Of a stretch of 41,908 nucleotides of DNA, positions 10,640 to 21,689 are shown piece by piece. The position numbers and the translations under genes are program-made. A model generated the notes under the pieces. The model had not been told where the DNA came from. It searched no databases and saw nothing but the letters and a program-made list of their open reading frames with translations. The stretch spans positions 2,178,932-2,220,839 of the forward strand of contig BFEA01000097.1 in the NCBI GenBank assembly GCA_003427395.1, written 5' to 3'. This DNA comes from Chara braunii. Its lineage: Eukaryota > Streptophyta > Charophyceae > Charales > Characeae. The stretch's first letter is position 1. Every line of letters starts with the position of its first letter.

Positions 10640-11555
10640 TCGCTCCTCCAGCATAATGCCTCAACTCCAAGCTGCAAAACGAGGAGGAGCCCCTGTCGGA
10701 CCACACACACACCCAAGCGATCATGCAGTCAGGCAAACGTACGGGAACTCAGCAAATATGCATACAATCGTACTTAGAAATCTCAGCAGAATACCGGAAT
10801 CTCAGCAAGTCACTCAGTCCAGTGGCAAAACTTAGAAAACAGCAGAGTTCTCAGTCTGTAGTTTTGCAGGTCATTACAGTGACAATGAATCACTGGCACC
10901 TTCATCTGAATCTATCGGATGACTGGCACCTCTGACTGTACTGTGATGGTGAATCATTGAGATGATCGCTTCCTTTCTTTTTTTTGGGTCATAGCCTTAA
11001 CCTGAGTCCCCTAGACCCTAGGGTTGTGCAACTCTCATTTTGGGTGGCCTTAGGCTGCGGTTCGTTTTATAGGTCTTGGTTCCCTTTTTTTTTTGTTGTT
11101 GTTTTCTGGGGAGCGTCAGCCCCGGTTCCTGCTCCACCGGCAAGTATTTAGGTTGGTTCCTTTTTTTCTTTCCCCCAGCAGGTGAACTCCCCACCAATAG
11201 AAAGGAGCCTATTTCGGACAGTTACTTTTCTGTTCGATTGTGGTTTTGAGTCTTGCTTTGTTTCTCATATTTTTCTGTTCCCAGTTTTTTTTCCTATTTT
11301 GGGATGGTGTTGTTTTGGATTTCTCAGATACCTTGTGCCTGTTCCAACCAGTGGTATCACAGGTTCATACATTTTGGCCATGTTTGGGCCTGAGAAGAAG
11401 GCTGTGAGACCACCTACCGCCAACGCCGACGGCTGATGGTTTTCTTGCCGACCGTAGGCGGTCTGCCAACCAGTCATTAAAGGGCAATCTGCCAATTTTT
11501 TTTTTAATCTGAGTTCGGCATGGATACTCTGCCTGAGAGAATTTTGTCTGTATTA
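10640..11555. other. Non-coding stretch, no gene seen
   Basis: T-rich segments at 10975-11300 are intron- or UTR-like. A CTGGGGAGCGTCAG motif at 11106-11119 belongs to a small dispersed family (see 36541-36994). No coding exon could be supported. Confidence 0.45.
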
Positions 11556-11559
11556 GGAC

Positions 11560-11821
11560 TGACCAGTTTCTTTCCATATTGTAGACACCCAGTCCTTTCT
11601 GATCTGGTAGGACCAGCAGGCCAGGGTGCCTATAGGGGGATAGGGGAAAATGCCCAGTGGTATATACCTGGGACTGGACAAAGGGCAGGGATGACCAGAT
11701 TATTTCCACATTGTAGCGGCCTGGTCCTTTTTGGTCTGGTAGGACGGTCAGGCCAGGATGCCGACAGGGTGGTAGCGGGAGACGCCCAACGGTATATACC
11801 AGTCCAAGGGCAGACTTAGTA
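11560..11821. repeat. Two diverged tandem units, period about 132 bp
   Basis: Both units contain TGACCAG, TTTCCAYATTGTAG, GGTCTGGTAGGAC or its variant, CAGGCCAGGRTGCC and GGTATATACC. Units run 11560-11691 and 11692-11821. Confidence 0.85.
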
Positions 11822-11904
11822 CATTCAGTTTGTCACCAGGCTGTTGGAGAGTGATGGAGTCTGCGCTAGAGATTAGCGCAGCAGAGTTGGAGTTAGCATT
11901 CAAA

Positions 11905-12020
11905 TCATAGTTGCAGCGCACCAGTGCGCCGTGCGGGGCGGGGCGGTGCGCACTGCGCTGTGCGCTGGAATGGCAGCGCGCACAGTGTGCGCCGTGGGCT
12001 GTGCGCGCGCTGAGGGAGGT
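11905..12020. repeat. GCGC-rich island, copy 1
   Basis: Dense in GTGCGC, GCGCAC and GCGCGC. It begins CATAGTTGCAGCGCACCAG, which closely matches the start of a second island at 41630-41760 (CATACTTGCGGCGCACCAG). Both are CpG-dense in otherwise moderate-GC DNA. Confidence 0.8.
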
Positions 12021-12105
12021 GTGCTAGAGAGACACTCACGGGTAACGACCACCTGAAATTTCAGAATGAAAGATTCTGAAGTGGTATGAAACTGCTGAAA
12101 TGGCC

Positions 12106-12530
12106 TGAAGACACTTCAGGTCATTTCAAAAGTTTCGGGTGATTTGGACGATAAGTTTATGGGTTTTGTTTTTTTTTTTTTTGTGCCTGTTTTTTCAGCC
12201 ACTTCAGATCATTTCAGGAATTTCAGGTGGGGACCTGAAAACGCTGAAGTGGCTGAAGCTTTTGAAAGGGTTTTCAGGTACCCCCATCCAAATGGGGACC
12301 TGGGGGTACCTGAAACCCCTTTCAGAAGCTTTAGCCATTTCAGATCATTTCAGGAATTTCAGGTGGGGATCTGAAACTGCTGAAGTGGCTGAAGCTTTTG
12401 AAAGGGGTTTCAGGTAGCCCCATCCAATCATTTGGATTGGGGTACTTGAAACCCCTTTTAGAAGCTTCATCCACTTCAGGTCATTTCAAGAGTTTCAGGT
12501 GGGGACCTGAAGCGGCTGAAAGTGACCTGT
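12106..12530. repeat. Nested fold-back (palindromic) tandem array
   Basis: Arms of the type GAAGCTTTTGAAAGGGGTTT plus CAGGTA alternate with their reverse complements, and the order arm, inverted arm, spacer occurs twice with a period of about 135 bases (for example 12241 and 12376). The spacer repeats CATTTCAGGAATTTCAGGTG. TTTCAGGT and ACCTGAAA occur throughout. The strand should fold into serial hairpins. No coding content. Confidence 0.9.
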
Positions 12531-12559
12531 AAATAGTGTCCGTTGTTAACCATCTCTCA

Positions 12560-15300
12560 CATTCGTTGTTTGTTTAGGAACGAGAATGGCGAGTTCGCCG
12601 TCCTCTGCAGTTAGTGTTTCTATGCGGGCCTGTTGGTGTGGGGGTGTTTGTTGTCTAGATTCAACCGCCCCTGTGGGTCGTTCGGTTGGTCTGCATGTGC
12701 TGTGGTTTTTGGCTAGGGTGCATCTGGCGTGTTTTCTGTTGCACCACTTTCCTTTATCATGGCGCGGTAGGGGCGATTCTCTTGGGCGAGGTTCGGCGTC
12801 CTCTGCGATTAGTGTTCCGATGCGGGCCCATTGATGTGGCGGTGTTTTTGTCCCGATTCAGCCGGCCCTGGATGTGGTCTCTATATGAGGTGCTATGCTC
12901 TTGGGCGAGCTTCAACGTCCTCTGCGGTTAGTGTTCCGATGCGGGCCCGTTGATGTGGCGGTGTTCTTTGTCCCGATTCAGCTGGCCCTGGATATTGTCT
13001 CGATATGAGGCGCGATGCTCTTGGGCGAGGTTCGGCGTCGTCTGCGGTTTGCTTATTGTTCGGATGCGGGGCCGTTCATGTGTTGGGGAGGTGGGAGGGC
13101 GGGGGGGTTGGGGGTTCTTTGTCTACATTCGGCCTGCATCTGGTCAGGTTTCAGGCCCACATTCGTTGTTTGTTTAGGGTTCGGAATGGCGAGTTCGGCG
13201 TCCACTGCGGTTAATGTTTTGGGGGGGTTGGAGGTTCTTTGTCTACATTCGGCCTGCATTTGGTCAGGTTTCGGGCCCGCATTCGTTGTTTGTTTAGGGT
13301 TCGGAATGGCGAGTTCGACGTCCTCTGCGGTTAGTGTTTGTATGTGGGCCCGTTGGTGTGGGGGTGTTTGTTGTCTAGATTCACCTGCCCCTGTGGGTCG
13401 TTCGGTTGGCCTGCATGTTGTGTTTTTTGGCCTGGGTGCATCCGGCGCGGTAGGAGTGATGCTCTTGGGCGAGGTTCGGCGTCCTCTGCGGTTAGTGTTC
13501 CGATGTGGGCCCGTTGGTGTGCCGGTGTTCTTTGTCCCGGTTCAGTCGGCTCTGGATGTGGTCTCGAAATGAGGCGCGATGCTCTTGGGCAAGGTTTGGC
13601 GTCGTTTGCGGTTTGCTTACTGTTCGGATGCGGGGCCATTTGTGTGTTGGGGAGGTGGGAGGGCCAGGGGGGGGGGGGTTCTTTCTTTGTCTAGATTCGG
13701 CCTGCATCTGGTCAGGTTTTGGGGCCTCGTTCGTTGTTTGTTTAGGGTTCGGAATGGCGACTTCTGCGTCCTGTGCGGTTAGTGTTTCGATGCGGGCCCG
13801 TTGGTGTGGGGGTGTTCATTGTCGAGACTCATCCGCCCCTGTGGGTCGTTCGGTTGGCGTGCATGTGCTGTGCTTTTGGGTCCGGGTGCATCTGACGTGT
13901 TTTCTGCTGGGCCGCTTTCCTTTGTCACGGGGCCGTATCTGCCGTCGGTCGTGGTGGGATCCTTGGGAAAAAAAAAAGTCGCAAAAGTTCATAGGTGGTC
14001 CAGCGGTTTTACCTGGTTGTCTTCCTGGGGAAGGTGCGTAGTCTCGCGGCGTTGCAGGTGCATGCATTTCGGCCCGGGTGCATCTGTCGTCGGGCGGTTT
14101 TACCTGGTCGTCTTGGTGGGGAAGATGCACAGTCTACCGGCGTTGCAGGGGCATATGCGTTCTTGGGATGGAGGGGGGGGTGTCTGGGTAGCTTTTTCGA
14201 TGGATGTGGTCGCGATATGAGGCCGGATGCTCTTTTGGCCCCGGCGCATCTGATGCATTTAATGCTGCGCCCGCTTTCCTTTGTTCTCACGCGGTGTCTG
14301 CCCTCGCTCGAGTGTGGATACCTGGGGGGAAAAAAAGGTCGCAAAGGTTGACGGGTGGTCCGCCGGTTTTACCTGGTCGCTTTCCTGGTGAAGGTGTGTC
14401 TTCGTTGCCATGGTCGACGTCCGTGCCGGTGGCGGGTTACTGTCCTCTTTGTTGCTTGGGTTCGTATCGAATTCCGGATGATCGAAGTTTGCGGTGCCTG
14501 CGGTGACTGTCGCCTAAAAAATGCGATGATGAGCTTAAAAAAAATTGCCCTGGGCGACGTTAAATAACCCGGCCTGATCTGTGCTTTTGTTTTGACTGGA
14601 TTTGGTCTGGTTTTGGGCGCGGGTGCATCTGACGTGTTTTCTGGTGGGCCACTTTTTCTTCGTCCTGGCGAGGTGTTTTCTCCCGGATGAGCTTCGGGAG
14701 CTTGGGGAAAAAATAGCTTGCACGGGTGCTCGGGCTGCTTTACCTGCTCGTGTTCCTGCCGAAGGTGTGCACTTTCGTTGTTTAGTGCGGTGTGACGCAG
14801 TCGTTTTTTACTCTGTTTTCTTTCTTTGCCGCTGAATTGTCACGGTGTCAGGCTTTGTGTTGTCCGATGTTTCCTGACGCCAGAGTCATGATGCTGATGT
14901 TGGGAAGGCCTTGCGTTGGCCCTTCTTATCCTGCCCGTCTTGAATTGAGGTCGTTGTGGGACTCACTTCTCTGCCTACCAGTGTGCATGCATTTGGACGC
15001 TTTGTGGGCCTGTTACATTTGGGGCTGTTCCGTTGTGGTGTGTCTGTTCTTCTGGCGCGGCGGCATGTTGCTGTCCTTTTTGTTGCTTGGGTTGTTTTGG
15101 CTGGGGTCCATTTCCCGGCGAGCGGGATTTGTGGTGGCCCGTCTGCCTGCCGCGGAAACTGTCCTCTTTGGTCTGGTTGTCCCGACGGGAGATAAACTAG
15201 CTTGGGTTAAATGTATTTGGTCTTTCCCTGGCCCGCCCGGAGGAAGCTGTTTTTTCGTTGCTTGGGTTGTTTTCTCTGCCGTCCGTTCCAGGCGGCCGAC
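12560..15300. repeat. GT-rich modular higher-order repeat array
   Basis: Several modules recur in shuffled order. Module A (GGTTCGGAATGGCGAGTTCG, then GCGTCCTCTGCGGTTAGTGT) occurs about nine times in full or part between 12581 and 13790. Module B (ATGAGGCGCGATGCTCTTGG) occurs near 12885, 13001, 13565 and 14213. Module C (GGTGCATCTGACGTGTTTTC) occurs near 12715, 13888, 14238 and 14623, spacing about 350-380 bases for the last three. Module D (GGTTTTACCTGGTCG) follows C. TTGTTGCTTGGGTTG recurs to about 15265. Overlapping open frames on both strands are a by-product of the repeats. Confidence 0.85.
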
Positions 15301-16000
15301 CTTTGCGGTGCTGTAAGAAAATAATTGTGAAGAACGGAATCAGTTGGTGGCTGAACAAATATCGCAAGGAAAAAACGAAAAAAAAGAAACAAAAGAAAAA
15401 ATTGGTCTTCTGACGTTTGCCCGCTGCTTCCCTTCATAATATTGGGCAGGCAAAAACAACAAAAACAAAACGCCCGCACATTGGGGCATGAGCCGTGGCG
15501 TCACGGCATACTCAGCTGAAGCAGTTTCCTGGGCTCATCTCCCTTCTATTACAGACTAGACTGCATCCATGTGACTCTGATTCCATCTGCAGCTAACTTA
15601 AAAGGTCCCCTGTCGACTTCCGTGGACACGTCTGCCCTGTTTTTCAAGGCCCCAGCTGGATGCTTCTGTCCGGATTTATGACCGCAGGTGTGACCCTTTC
15701 TGCACAACTCACGAAAAACGGGAAAATCCAGCTACAAGGTCCGACGATTCACTGCCGTATCTTTCTTCTTATGTGAATTTGCTGACTACTGTGGTGAGGC
15801 CTGTGGCCCCCGGAAACAAATGAGAAAATTCAGCCCCTGGATCGCCAGTGCTCGTCCTTCTCTTGGTAGGTCGTCATCGGTCTTCATTTTCTCGCTGTGG
15901 CCACGTCTGACCTTATGCTAATGTCTACTCCACCCTCAGCGGGTCAGGACCCTGTTCTGTACGGGATGTTGCTCTGCAGTTCCAATTCAACTCGACAGTT
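15301..16000. other. Non-coding stretch, no gene seen
   Basis: A-rich at 15360-15470, then mixed sequence. No coding exon with convincing borders. Confidence 0.4.
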
Positions 16001-16009
16001 CTGTGTGCA

Positions 16010-16230
16010 GTATAACCTGCAGTACTCTATATTCTACACCTAACTCTACTCTACTCTGCAGCCTCTGCTCGACACCCTCTACTCTACTGTCTATTTCTCT
16101 GTATTGTACTCCGCTCTGTATTCCACTGTACTCTCTGCTGTGTCTACTCTTCTCTCGCTGTACTGCAATCTCTACTCTCAGATACTCTCTATTGTCAACT
16201 ACTCTCAGCTCTGTATTCGTAGATACAGAA
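16010..16230. repeat. TACTCT-rich low-complexity tract
   Basis: Irregular iterations of CTCTACTCT, TACTCTC and CTGTATTC. Pyrimidine-rich on the plus strand. Open frames here are compositional. Confidence 0.8.
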
Positions 16231-16561
16231 ACTTTCAGCTCTCATATCTACTGAATGGAATTACTTCGCCTGACCCTTTTGGCCGCGGGCGGAGCTGCGC
16301 TGGCTAATCTTGTAGTGGGTTAATGTTTGGAAGTGGCCACATCAGCGGTAGTTCTCCAAGTCTACTAAAGTGCTTGTCAGTTCTACTTTCCAGAGAGTAC
16401 TTTCTCTTCGCTGAATATGAGTTGATCCTTCTAGATTTGGATCATCTGTGGCTGTGAATTTCCAAGTCCATGAATATGCCAGTATGTGGTGATGGTGTGA
16501 AAGTGTGGTTGCGGTCTCCACAATGTGGAAAGACAGTCTGTAGTTCCTATTTCTTGGTATG

Positions 16562-16562
<1 letters not shown>

Positions 16563-16615
<53 letters not shown>

Positions 16616-16630
16616 NNNNNNNNNNNNNNN

Positions 16631-16668
<38 letters not shown>
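16563..16668. repeat. (CT)n microsatellite interrupted by an assembly gap
   Basis: CT repeats run 16563-16615 and 16631-16668, with 15 N bases at 16616-16630. The true length is unknown. The frames crossing the gap are not genes. Confidence 0.98.
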
Positions 16669-16669
<1 letters not shown>

Positions 16670-16672
<3 letters not shown>

Positions 16673-18205
16673 AGAGCGTGCGCGCGCTCAGTGTCCCCCA
16701 CCTCATTCTAAGGCCTTGCTTTGCTGTGGCCATACACACACAATCTACAGCTGTGTGGTCTATGTGGGCACGCACAGCGAACCTCCCCTTGCCCACATCT
16801 CTCTCTCTGCCACAGTGCCACGCTGGAATTTAGAGTACCTTTCCTTGAGATGCCTTGCATCTCCATGATCTACGCCTGTAAGTCTTCAATAGACACTTAT
16901 TTCCAATGTATGGTTGGACAGGGTGTGTGTTGCAATAACCCTCCTGTGATTAACTAATCCTGCAGCTGTCAGGTGTTGTAAACAATGGATATGGCGAATA
17001 ACACTCTATGTGGGGTCCATACTGGAGCATTAGATCCAGAGATTGGAGGAATGTAGGGATGGATTCGGAAGGACCAGACCCGAAATGAGGAGTGGTTGGT
17101 TGAGGGCAAGGGGAGGGGGTTGAACCTACTTTCCCCCCCATTACCCATGGGAGACCCCTTTTCTGACATGTCCTCAATTATGTTTGTTTCCCCTTCCATC
17201 ATTGCTCATTGAAGAGTGGCGTGCCCCTTTGAAATGAACATAAGAGAGATGGGAAAAAACACAATAAAAGAAGAGAAAGGTTTATAAAAATAACTGTTGT
17301 TCATCCGCAGTGCACTGCGCCTGTAGTGAAGGAAGGAGAAGATTGAAGTGAGAAAGTAGGGAGGAGGATGAACGACTGAAAATGACCCTATTTGTTTGAG
17401 AGGACAACATAATAAACTAGGTCAGAAAGCACGTGGACCTCACTGCGTCCAGATGCAGATCATGCTCTCGGCCCAGGGCTTTCCGACTGGGCTGGTTCTT
17501 GCATTTCCTAACTTGAGTGCGCCCTTTATGCGCTTTTCCAATTCAAAAAAGAAATGCTAGGAATCCACGTTGTGGGATCCAGCTAGAGCACAACTACCCT
17601 CAACTTGAGGTATGTACCGGCCTGCAGAAGTCCAGCTAGATACATAATACCCTGCGACTTTTGGGAATGTTCCCCGGTACTGGTTGTGCTGGCAGTTTGG
17701 GCCAACCTTACGGAAGATTGTGGCTCTGCGCAAAAAAGGCTGCTGGTAGGTGGGGCCCTCTGGACCCAAGTGCTGTACTGGGGTGAACAATTAAAAAAAA
17801 AATCCTCCTTTCCCCTCTTCTTCCACCCACCCCTTTTTTTTTTTTTTTTTTTTTTTAAACTGAGATGATTGATTTCGAAGGCCAAAAGCGGGGCCGGGGT
17901 CCCCACAATTCAACCTGGTAAGAGTGACCTCTGGCAGCATTAGCCAGTTTCGCTTTTAACGGGACCAAAGGACCCGGAAAACCTCAGTTTGACATCAGAT
18001 CAGGTTACTTCTATTTATTACCCAGGAGAAAACCAGAAAAAAAACTGAAGGGCAAAAGCAAAGACCTATTTCGACGGGCAACTGAATTAACACTGAAGTC
18101 CTACTAACCTAGGCAAAGGCCGAAAGAATGAGGGGAGAACAGATGTGTAAGCCAGTGAAGGGGTAGGAACAAAAATTTAGAGTCCGTAACTATTTACAAA
18201 TGTTT
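16670..18205. other. Non-coding stretch, no gene seen
   Basis: Mixed sequence with a T run at 17834-17856. No exon with good borders was found. Confidence 0.4.
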
Positions 18206-18210
18206 TAGCT

Positions 18211-18218
18211 CTCTTTTC

Positions 18219-18276
<58 letters not shown>
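18211..18276. repeat. (TTTTC)n followed by a 36-base T run
   Basis: TTTTC iterations at 18211-18240 pass into an uninterrupted T run. This could be the reverse-strand tail of a retroposon whose body lies to the right, at 18277 onward. The body shares a TGGGGAGCAGCACGT string with 1879-1893. Confidence 0.85.
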
Positions 18277-18277
<1 letters not shown>

Positions 18278-18279
18278 GG

Positions 18280-19041
18280 ACAGGGCTCTAATCTATTCAT
18301 GGGGAGCAGCACGTGCTCACTTCCTTCCATCGAAAAGGCCCCAAAAAAATTCAGGGATGTAGGGTTGGTTCTGCTGTACACAGAGAAATTTATGAGGAAA
18401 ACCAGTGCAAAAATTCAGCAGCAAAATTGCAAATGCCAAATAGTTGTAGCCAGGAAAGAGAGTCCGGTGCGAAACAAATGTATATGTTGATCAGTGTCGC
18501 TGTGATTGGGTTTTCCGAACTTTTCAGGCTGGGTAGACCTATTGAGCTGGAAAGGTTCGGTTCGATATTACAGAGTCTGCCGACCGTTCAAGATATAAAC
18601 TTTCTATGTGTCGCTTTTCCAACCCCCCCCCCATGAAGCCATGGCTTATGGACCGCCTTACACGTGTATAACAAGGTACACAGGGGTCTGGGTGTGATGG
18701 AGGGGGCTTGGAAGAAAGAGGGGGGTTGTGATTTTATATGTTCTTTTTGGGCACTTTCAAACGTCTAAGGTCCAGAGGAAACTGGGATGGCCTCCTCATA
18801 AGGACAATGGGAATGGAAAAGAAGAGATGTTCTTTGTTACCCCTGATTTTAGTAAAACTTCATCCGGGGGAAAGAAGAAAAAAGCACAGAAAACAGCAAA
18901 TGAGCCTTGTCTCCAGATAGACAAAGACATGACCGGTGCACATGTTCGCGGTAGAACGGTAGACCGTAGCACCTCCTCTTTTCCCCGAAGCAAACTACGT
19001 TATCAATCTACATCTATAGAATTGATGCTCGCCTGCATCAT

Positions 19042-19077
<36 letters not shown>

Positions 19078-19400
19078 TGAGCGAATACTTATGGTCTTGG
19101 CTCCATGTCCATTCCGGCAAGCGTGTGTCCTGTTGCTTCCCACGAGACGAATGAGAATTCTGTAGAAATTCGCACTTAATGCTTCCCTCCGTTGAGGGCT
19201 AAGGAACCCTGGCCAGCATTTTTTTTACTCTCTGGGGAGGGATGATTGACTGTCAGTTTGCCTGCTCGATGTCTTTCTAAGCCAATGACTACCAGATCTG
19301 ACGTGCCAACCCACCGTGTACAGAAGCTCCGGAAGCACCCGGTCTGGTTGACCTTCACTGTTGAACCTGAGGTTTCATCTGACGAGCAAATCGAATCTCA
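18280..19400. other. Non-coding stretch with poly(T)
   Basis: Includes a 29-base T run at 19046-19074. A frame at 18728-19165 is open for 145 codons but reads straight through the T run and has no coding character, so it is not called. Confidence 0.45.
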
Positions 19401-19404
19401 AGAA

Positions 19405-19540
19405 GGTGGAGGAGGAGGGAGGAGGAGGGAGGAGGAGGGAGGAGGAGGGAGGAGGAGGGAGGAGGAGGAGGAGAAATAGATCAAGAAGAAGAAGAAGAAG
19501 AAGAAGAAGAAGAAGAAGAAGAAGAAGAAGAAGAAGAAGA
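19405..19540. repeat. (GGAGGAGGGA)n and (AAG)n purine microsatellites
   Basis: GGAGGA iterations at 19405-19473, a short unique link AAATAGATC, then about 19 AAG triplets at 19484-19540. Confidence 0.97.
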
Positions 19541-19548
19541 GCACCAGC

Positions 19549-19713
19549 GGGCTTAGCTCAGTTGGTATACCTATAATCTGTTGAAATGCAGACCTGAGTT
19601 CGAATCCAGATGGAACCAGATGAATAACATTCCTGAGTTGCCTGCAACCGGTCATTTTCACGATGATACGCCAAGGCTGTCGCCCCATGGAAAAAAGGAA
19701 AAGGTAAAAAAAG
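19549..19713 (+). mobile_element. tRNA-derived SINE, copy 1
   Basis: The tRNA-like head (19549-19620) carries a pol III A box (TTAGCTCAGTTGG) and B box (GAGTTCGAATCC). The anticodon-loop-like TTGAAAT would present GAA as in tRNA-Phe, which is a weak hint. The body continues past the tRNA part and shares GATGATAYSCCAAGGCTGTC with the copy at 30982-31133. It ends in an A-rich tail. A perfect 25-base direct repeat (19467-19491 and 19772-19796) brackets the wider region. It may be the TSD or the edge of a local duplication, because purine microsatellites blur the borders. Confidence 0.8.
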
Positions 19714-19815
19714 AAGAAGAAGAAGAAGAGGAGGAGGAGGAAGAAGAAGATGAAGGCGAATGAATGCATCTGGAGGAGAAATAGATCAAGAAGAAGACGA
19801 GGAAGAAGAAGAAGA
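19714..19815. repeat. GAA/GGA-rich tail region after the SINE
   Basis: Imperfect GAA and GGA triplets up to the right-hand copy of the 25-base direct repeat at 19772-19796. Confidence 0.8.
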
Positions 19816-20186
19816 GGAATGCACCTGTGTGATGTAGATAGCCAGATGCATTGTCTGCTTACTGATAACTAGGATGTCTAGGTGCATTCAAGGACTGTCT
19901 GAAGTGATCCTATTCCTTTTTTTTTTCTTCTCGCAAACAAAGCTTGTCCTTTTATTCCTGCTGGAAACCGGCTCCAGCGTCTCGTACAATACTTGAAAAC
20001 ACAACGCCTCTCCGCGTCATGGTCGGGAGATCCAACGACATTGATTTCTTCCTTTCGGAGGGATGTACCCCTGCTGTGCCCCTGCTTTTTGCTTCAGCCC
20101 TGATTCTCCGGAAGCCTCCCCTGATCTTGACAGCATTGATTGTTTCCTTTCGGAAGGATTAATGGTCAGATCTCTGCTTCTAACTG

Positions 20187-20291
20187 CCTTCTTCATCCGA
20201 ATACAATGTACGTTCATTATCGCTGAATTTGGGCTATTTTTCCGTCTAAATACAGCAATAATGACCGTACGTTGTATTCGGGTGAAGAAGG
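20187..20291. mobile_element. Palindromic MITE, family 1 copy A
   Basis: About 105 bases, nearly one long inverted repeat. The arms are CCTTCTTCATCCGAATACAA and the complement of TTGTATTCGGGTGAAGAAGG. TGTACG and ATAATGACCGTACG lie inside the arms. The right flank is TA, the left TG, consistent with a TA target duplication with one change. Related copies are at 25622, 32749 and 33492. No coding capacity, so it must depend on a transposase from elsewhere, probably Tc1/mariner-like. Confidence 0.85.
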
Positions 20292-20470
20292 TAGTCTGTC
20301 TACTCAAGCTAAATGCTGCTCCCCAACTTTTGAAGGTAAATATTTAAGTAATGTCTGCCCCTTGCTTTCTACTCTTTTCCGCTTCCATCTCTGGTCCTGT
20401 CTTCTGTTTATTTCTCCTATTTTTCACTTTTCTTGTTGCCTCTTTTACCTTTTTTTGTTTTTTTGTTTTT

Positions 20471-20554
20471 CCCTAACCATTCTAGATTTACGTGTGTCAT
20501 CCGTGCGCAGGGGCCATCTGTATCGTTCCAATTTTAACGGATGTCCTGAAGGAC
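20471..20554 (-). pseudogene. U6 snRNA retropseudogene with internal deletion
   Basis: On the minus strand it reads GTCCTTCAGGACATCCG, ATTGGAACGATACAGA, then directly TGGCCCCTGCGCACGGATG and a diverged 3' end (GTAAATCTAGAATGG). About 11 bases that would hold GAAGATTAGCA are absent, removing the catalytic AGC triad, so it cannot work as U6. An A-rich tail follows on the minus strand (20448-20470). A diverged TSD may be present: TAAGAGGCATCATCT (20555-20569, complement) against TAAAAGAGGCAACAAG (20432-20447, complement). Confidence 0.85.
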
Positions 20555-20783
20555 AGATGATGCCTCTTATCTTGTATCTCTCCTTATCCCTTGCCTTACG
20601 GTGTTTCCACCTTCCTGTGTAGCTTTTGAGATCAGCAGCTGTACCGATCTCAGTTGTTGATACCTTGGTGCTTTGTTGCGCTGATCCTGGCTGCCATGCG
20701 AAGTTGATTCTATCCTGTTCTAGTGTTGCTATACTTTCTCCACCCAGTACCCCAGCGAGGAATCCTTCCCATATTTCTCTTAC

Positions 20784-20975
20784 CTTCTCTGGATTTTGCT
20801 CTAAATCTTGCCTCTAGACTTCTAGTCCTTTTCCATTCTGCCGTAATGTCAGCCTGCAGTAGGCTTTTTTTGAGTGCCTCTATTTCTCTGAGATGCACTG
20901 CTTTCTGCTGGATGGTTATCTGGCCCCGAATCCCCGATACTTCCATATTACTCGGAGCCCGCACTGGGGCAGCGT
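20784..20975 (-). CDS. Probable internal exon of an unrecognised helical, charged protein
   Basis: I do not recognise the protein. On the minus strand an acceptor GTTGCTTTCAG precedes 192 open bases, ending at a consensus donor (AGAGAAG then GTAAGAGA). The exon starts with two bases of a split codon and ends with one. The peptide includes NMEVSGIRGQITIQQKAVHL, then REIEALKKSLLQADITAEWK and RSLEARFRAKSRE. It looks helical and rich in Lys, Arg and Glu, possibly a coiled coil. The DNA just downstream on the same strand holds the U6 copy and MITE A, which would then be intronic. It could also be a transposon-derived exon. Confidence 0.45.
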
Positions 20976-21093
20976 CTGAAAGCAACTACGTTTGAAGTGT
21001 GACCATGTCCTCGCAGTCTGTGGTCCTTACGACAGTGGAACTATCTCCAGTAACTAAAAATGTATGCCCGCCTTCCCCAACACCATGTTACCA

Positions 21094-21274
21094 GCTCCCT
21101 CGTTCATTGCCCCCGTGTTGTATTCGCGGCAGCTATTTGTGACACGAGACATCATCCACTGCCTGCTGCATTACCCTGCTGCAACTTAGACCCAACTCCC
21201 TCTTTCATTGCCCCCGTATTGTATTTGCGACAGCTATTTGTGACACGAGACATCATCCACTGCCTGCTGCATTA
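21094..21274. repeat. Tandem duplication, two 80-bp blocks 101 bp apart
   Basis: Blocks 21094-21173 and 21195-21274 are nearly identical: TTCATTGCCCCCGT, CAGCTATTTGTGACACGAGA and CATCATCCACTGCCTGCTGC. Diverged copies lie in opposite orientation at 21700-21980. Confidence 0.9.
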
Positions 21275-21384
21275 CGTTCGCTCCCTATATGCCCGGCTCC
21301 TAAGCGACGGGGATCTGTGCGGCTGGGTGATTACCCCTCCTAAATGGATCAACACCATGTGATGTTTCCTTAGGGTGGGGGGAA

Positions 21385-21490
21385 AGCCCAGTTTGAACGG
21401 AGTGCAGAAATGGGCCCAATTTTGCCATCCAGGGGGCCCTGTTGAACGGAGTGCAGAAATCGGCCCAATTTTGTCACCCAGGGGGAGGAG
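21385..21490. repeat. Short tandem duplication, about 50-bp units
   Basis: GAACGGAGTGCAGAAATSGG followed by CCCAATTTTGYCAYCCAGGG occurs twice. Confidence 0.9.
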
Positions 21491-21689
21491 CCCGATGGAA
21501 GGAGAGGAGGCACTCAGTTTCTAGAAAACGAGTACGAATGTGTTTTCCACTGAGATGAAACCATAATCAGTTTGTCAACAAATGTGTGTAACACTGTGTA
21601 TATCATTCTGGCGAAAAGACCAGGTACATTCACACAACTTCACAGTCTTTCCTCTACCTCTAAGCAGCAGTTATTCAAAGGAATGCAGA

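Noticed and set aside
12586-14351. Many overlapping open frames on both strands, up to 185 codons
   Set aside because: They fall in a GT-rich tandem array. Frames are open on both strands at once and repeat with the DNA units.
16342-16868. Open frames crossing the CT microsatellite and the N gap
   Set aside because: Leu-Ser or Arg-Glu dipeptide translations of a microsatellite with an assembly gap.
19398-19769. Frames of poly-Phe, poly-Arg or poly-Glu around the SINE
   Set aside because: Purine microsatellites and a SINE explain the sequence.
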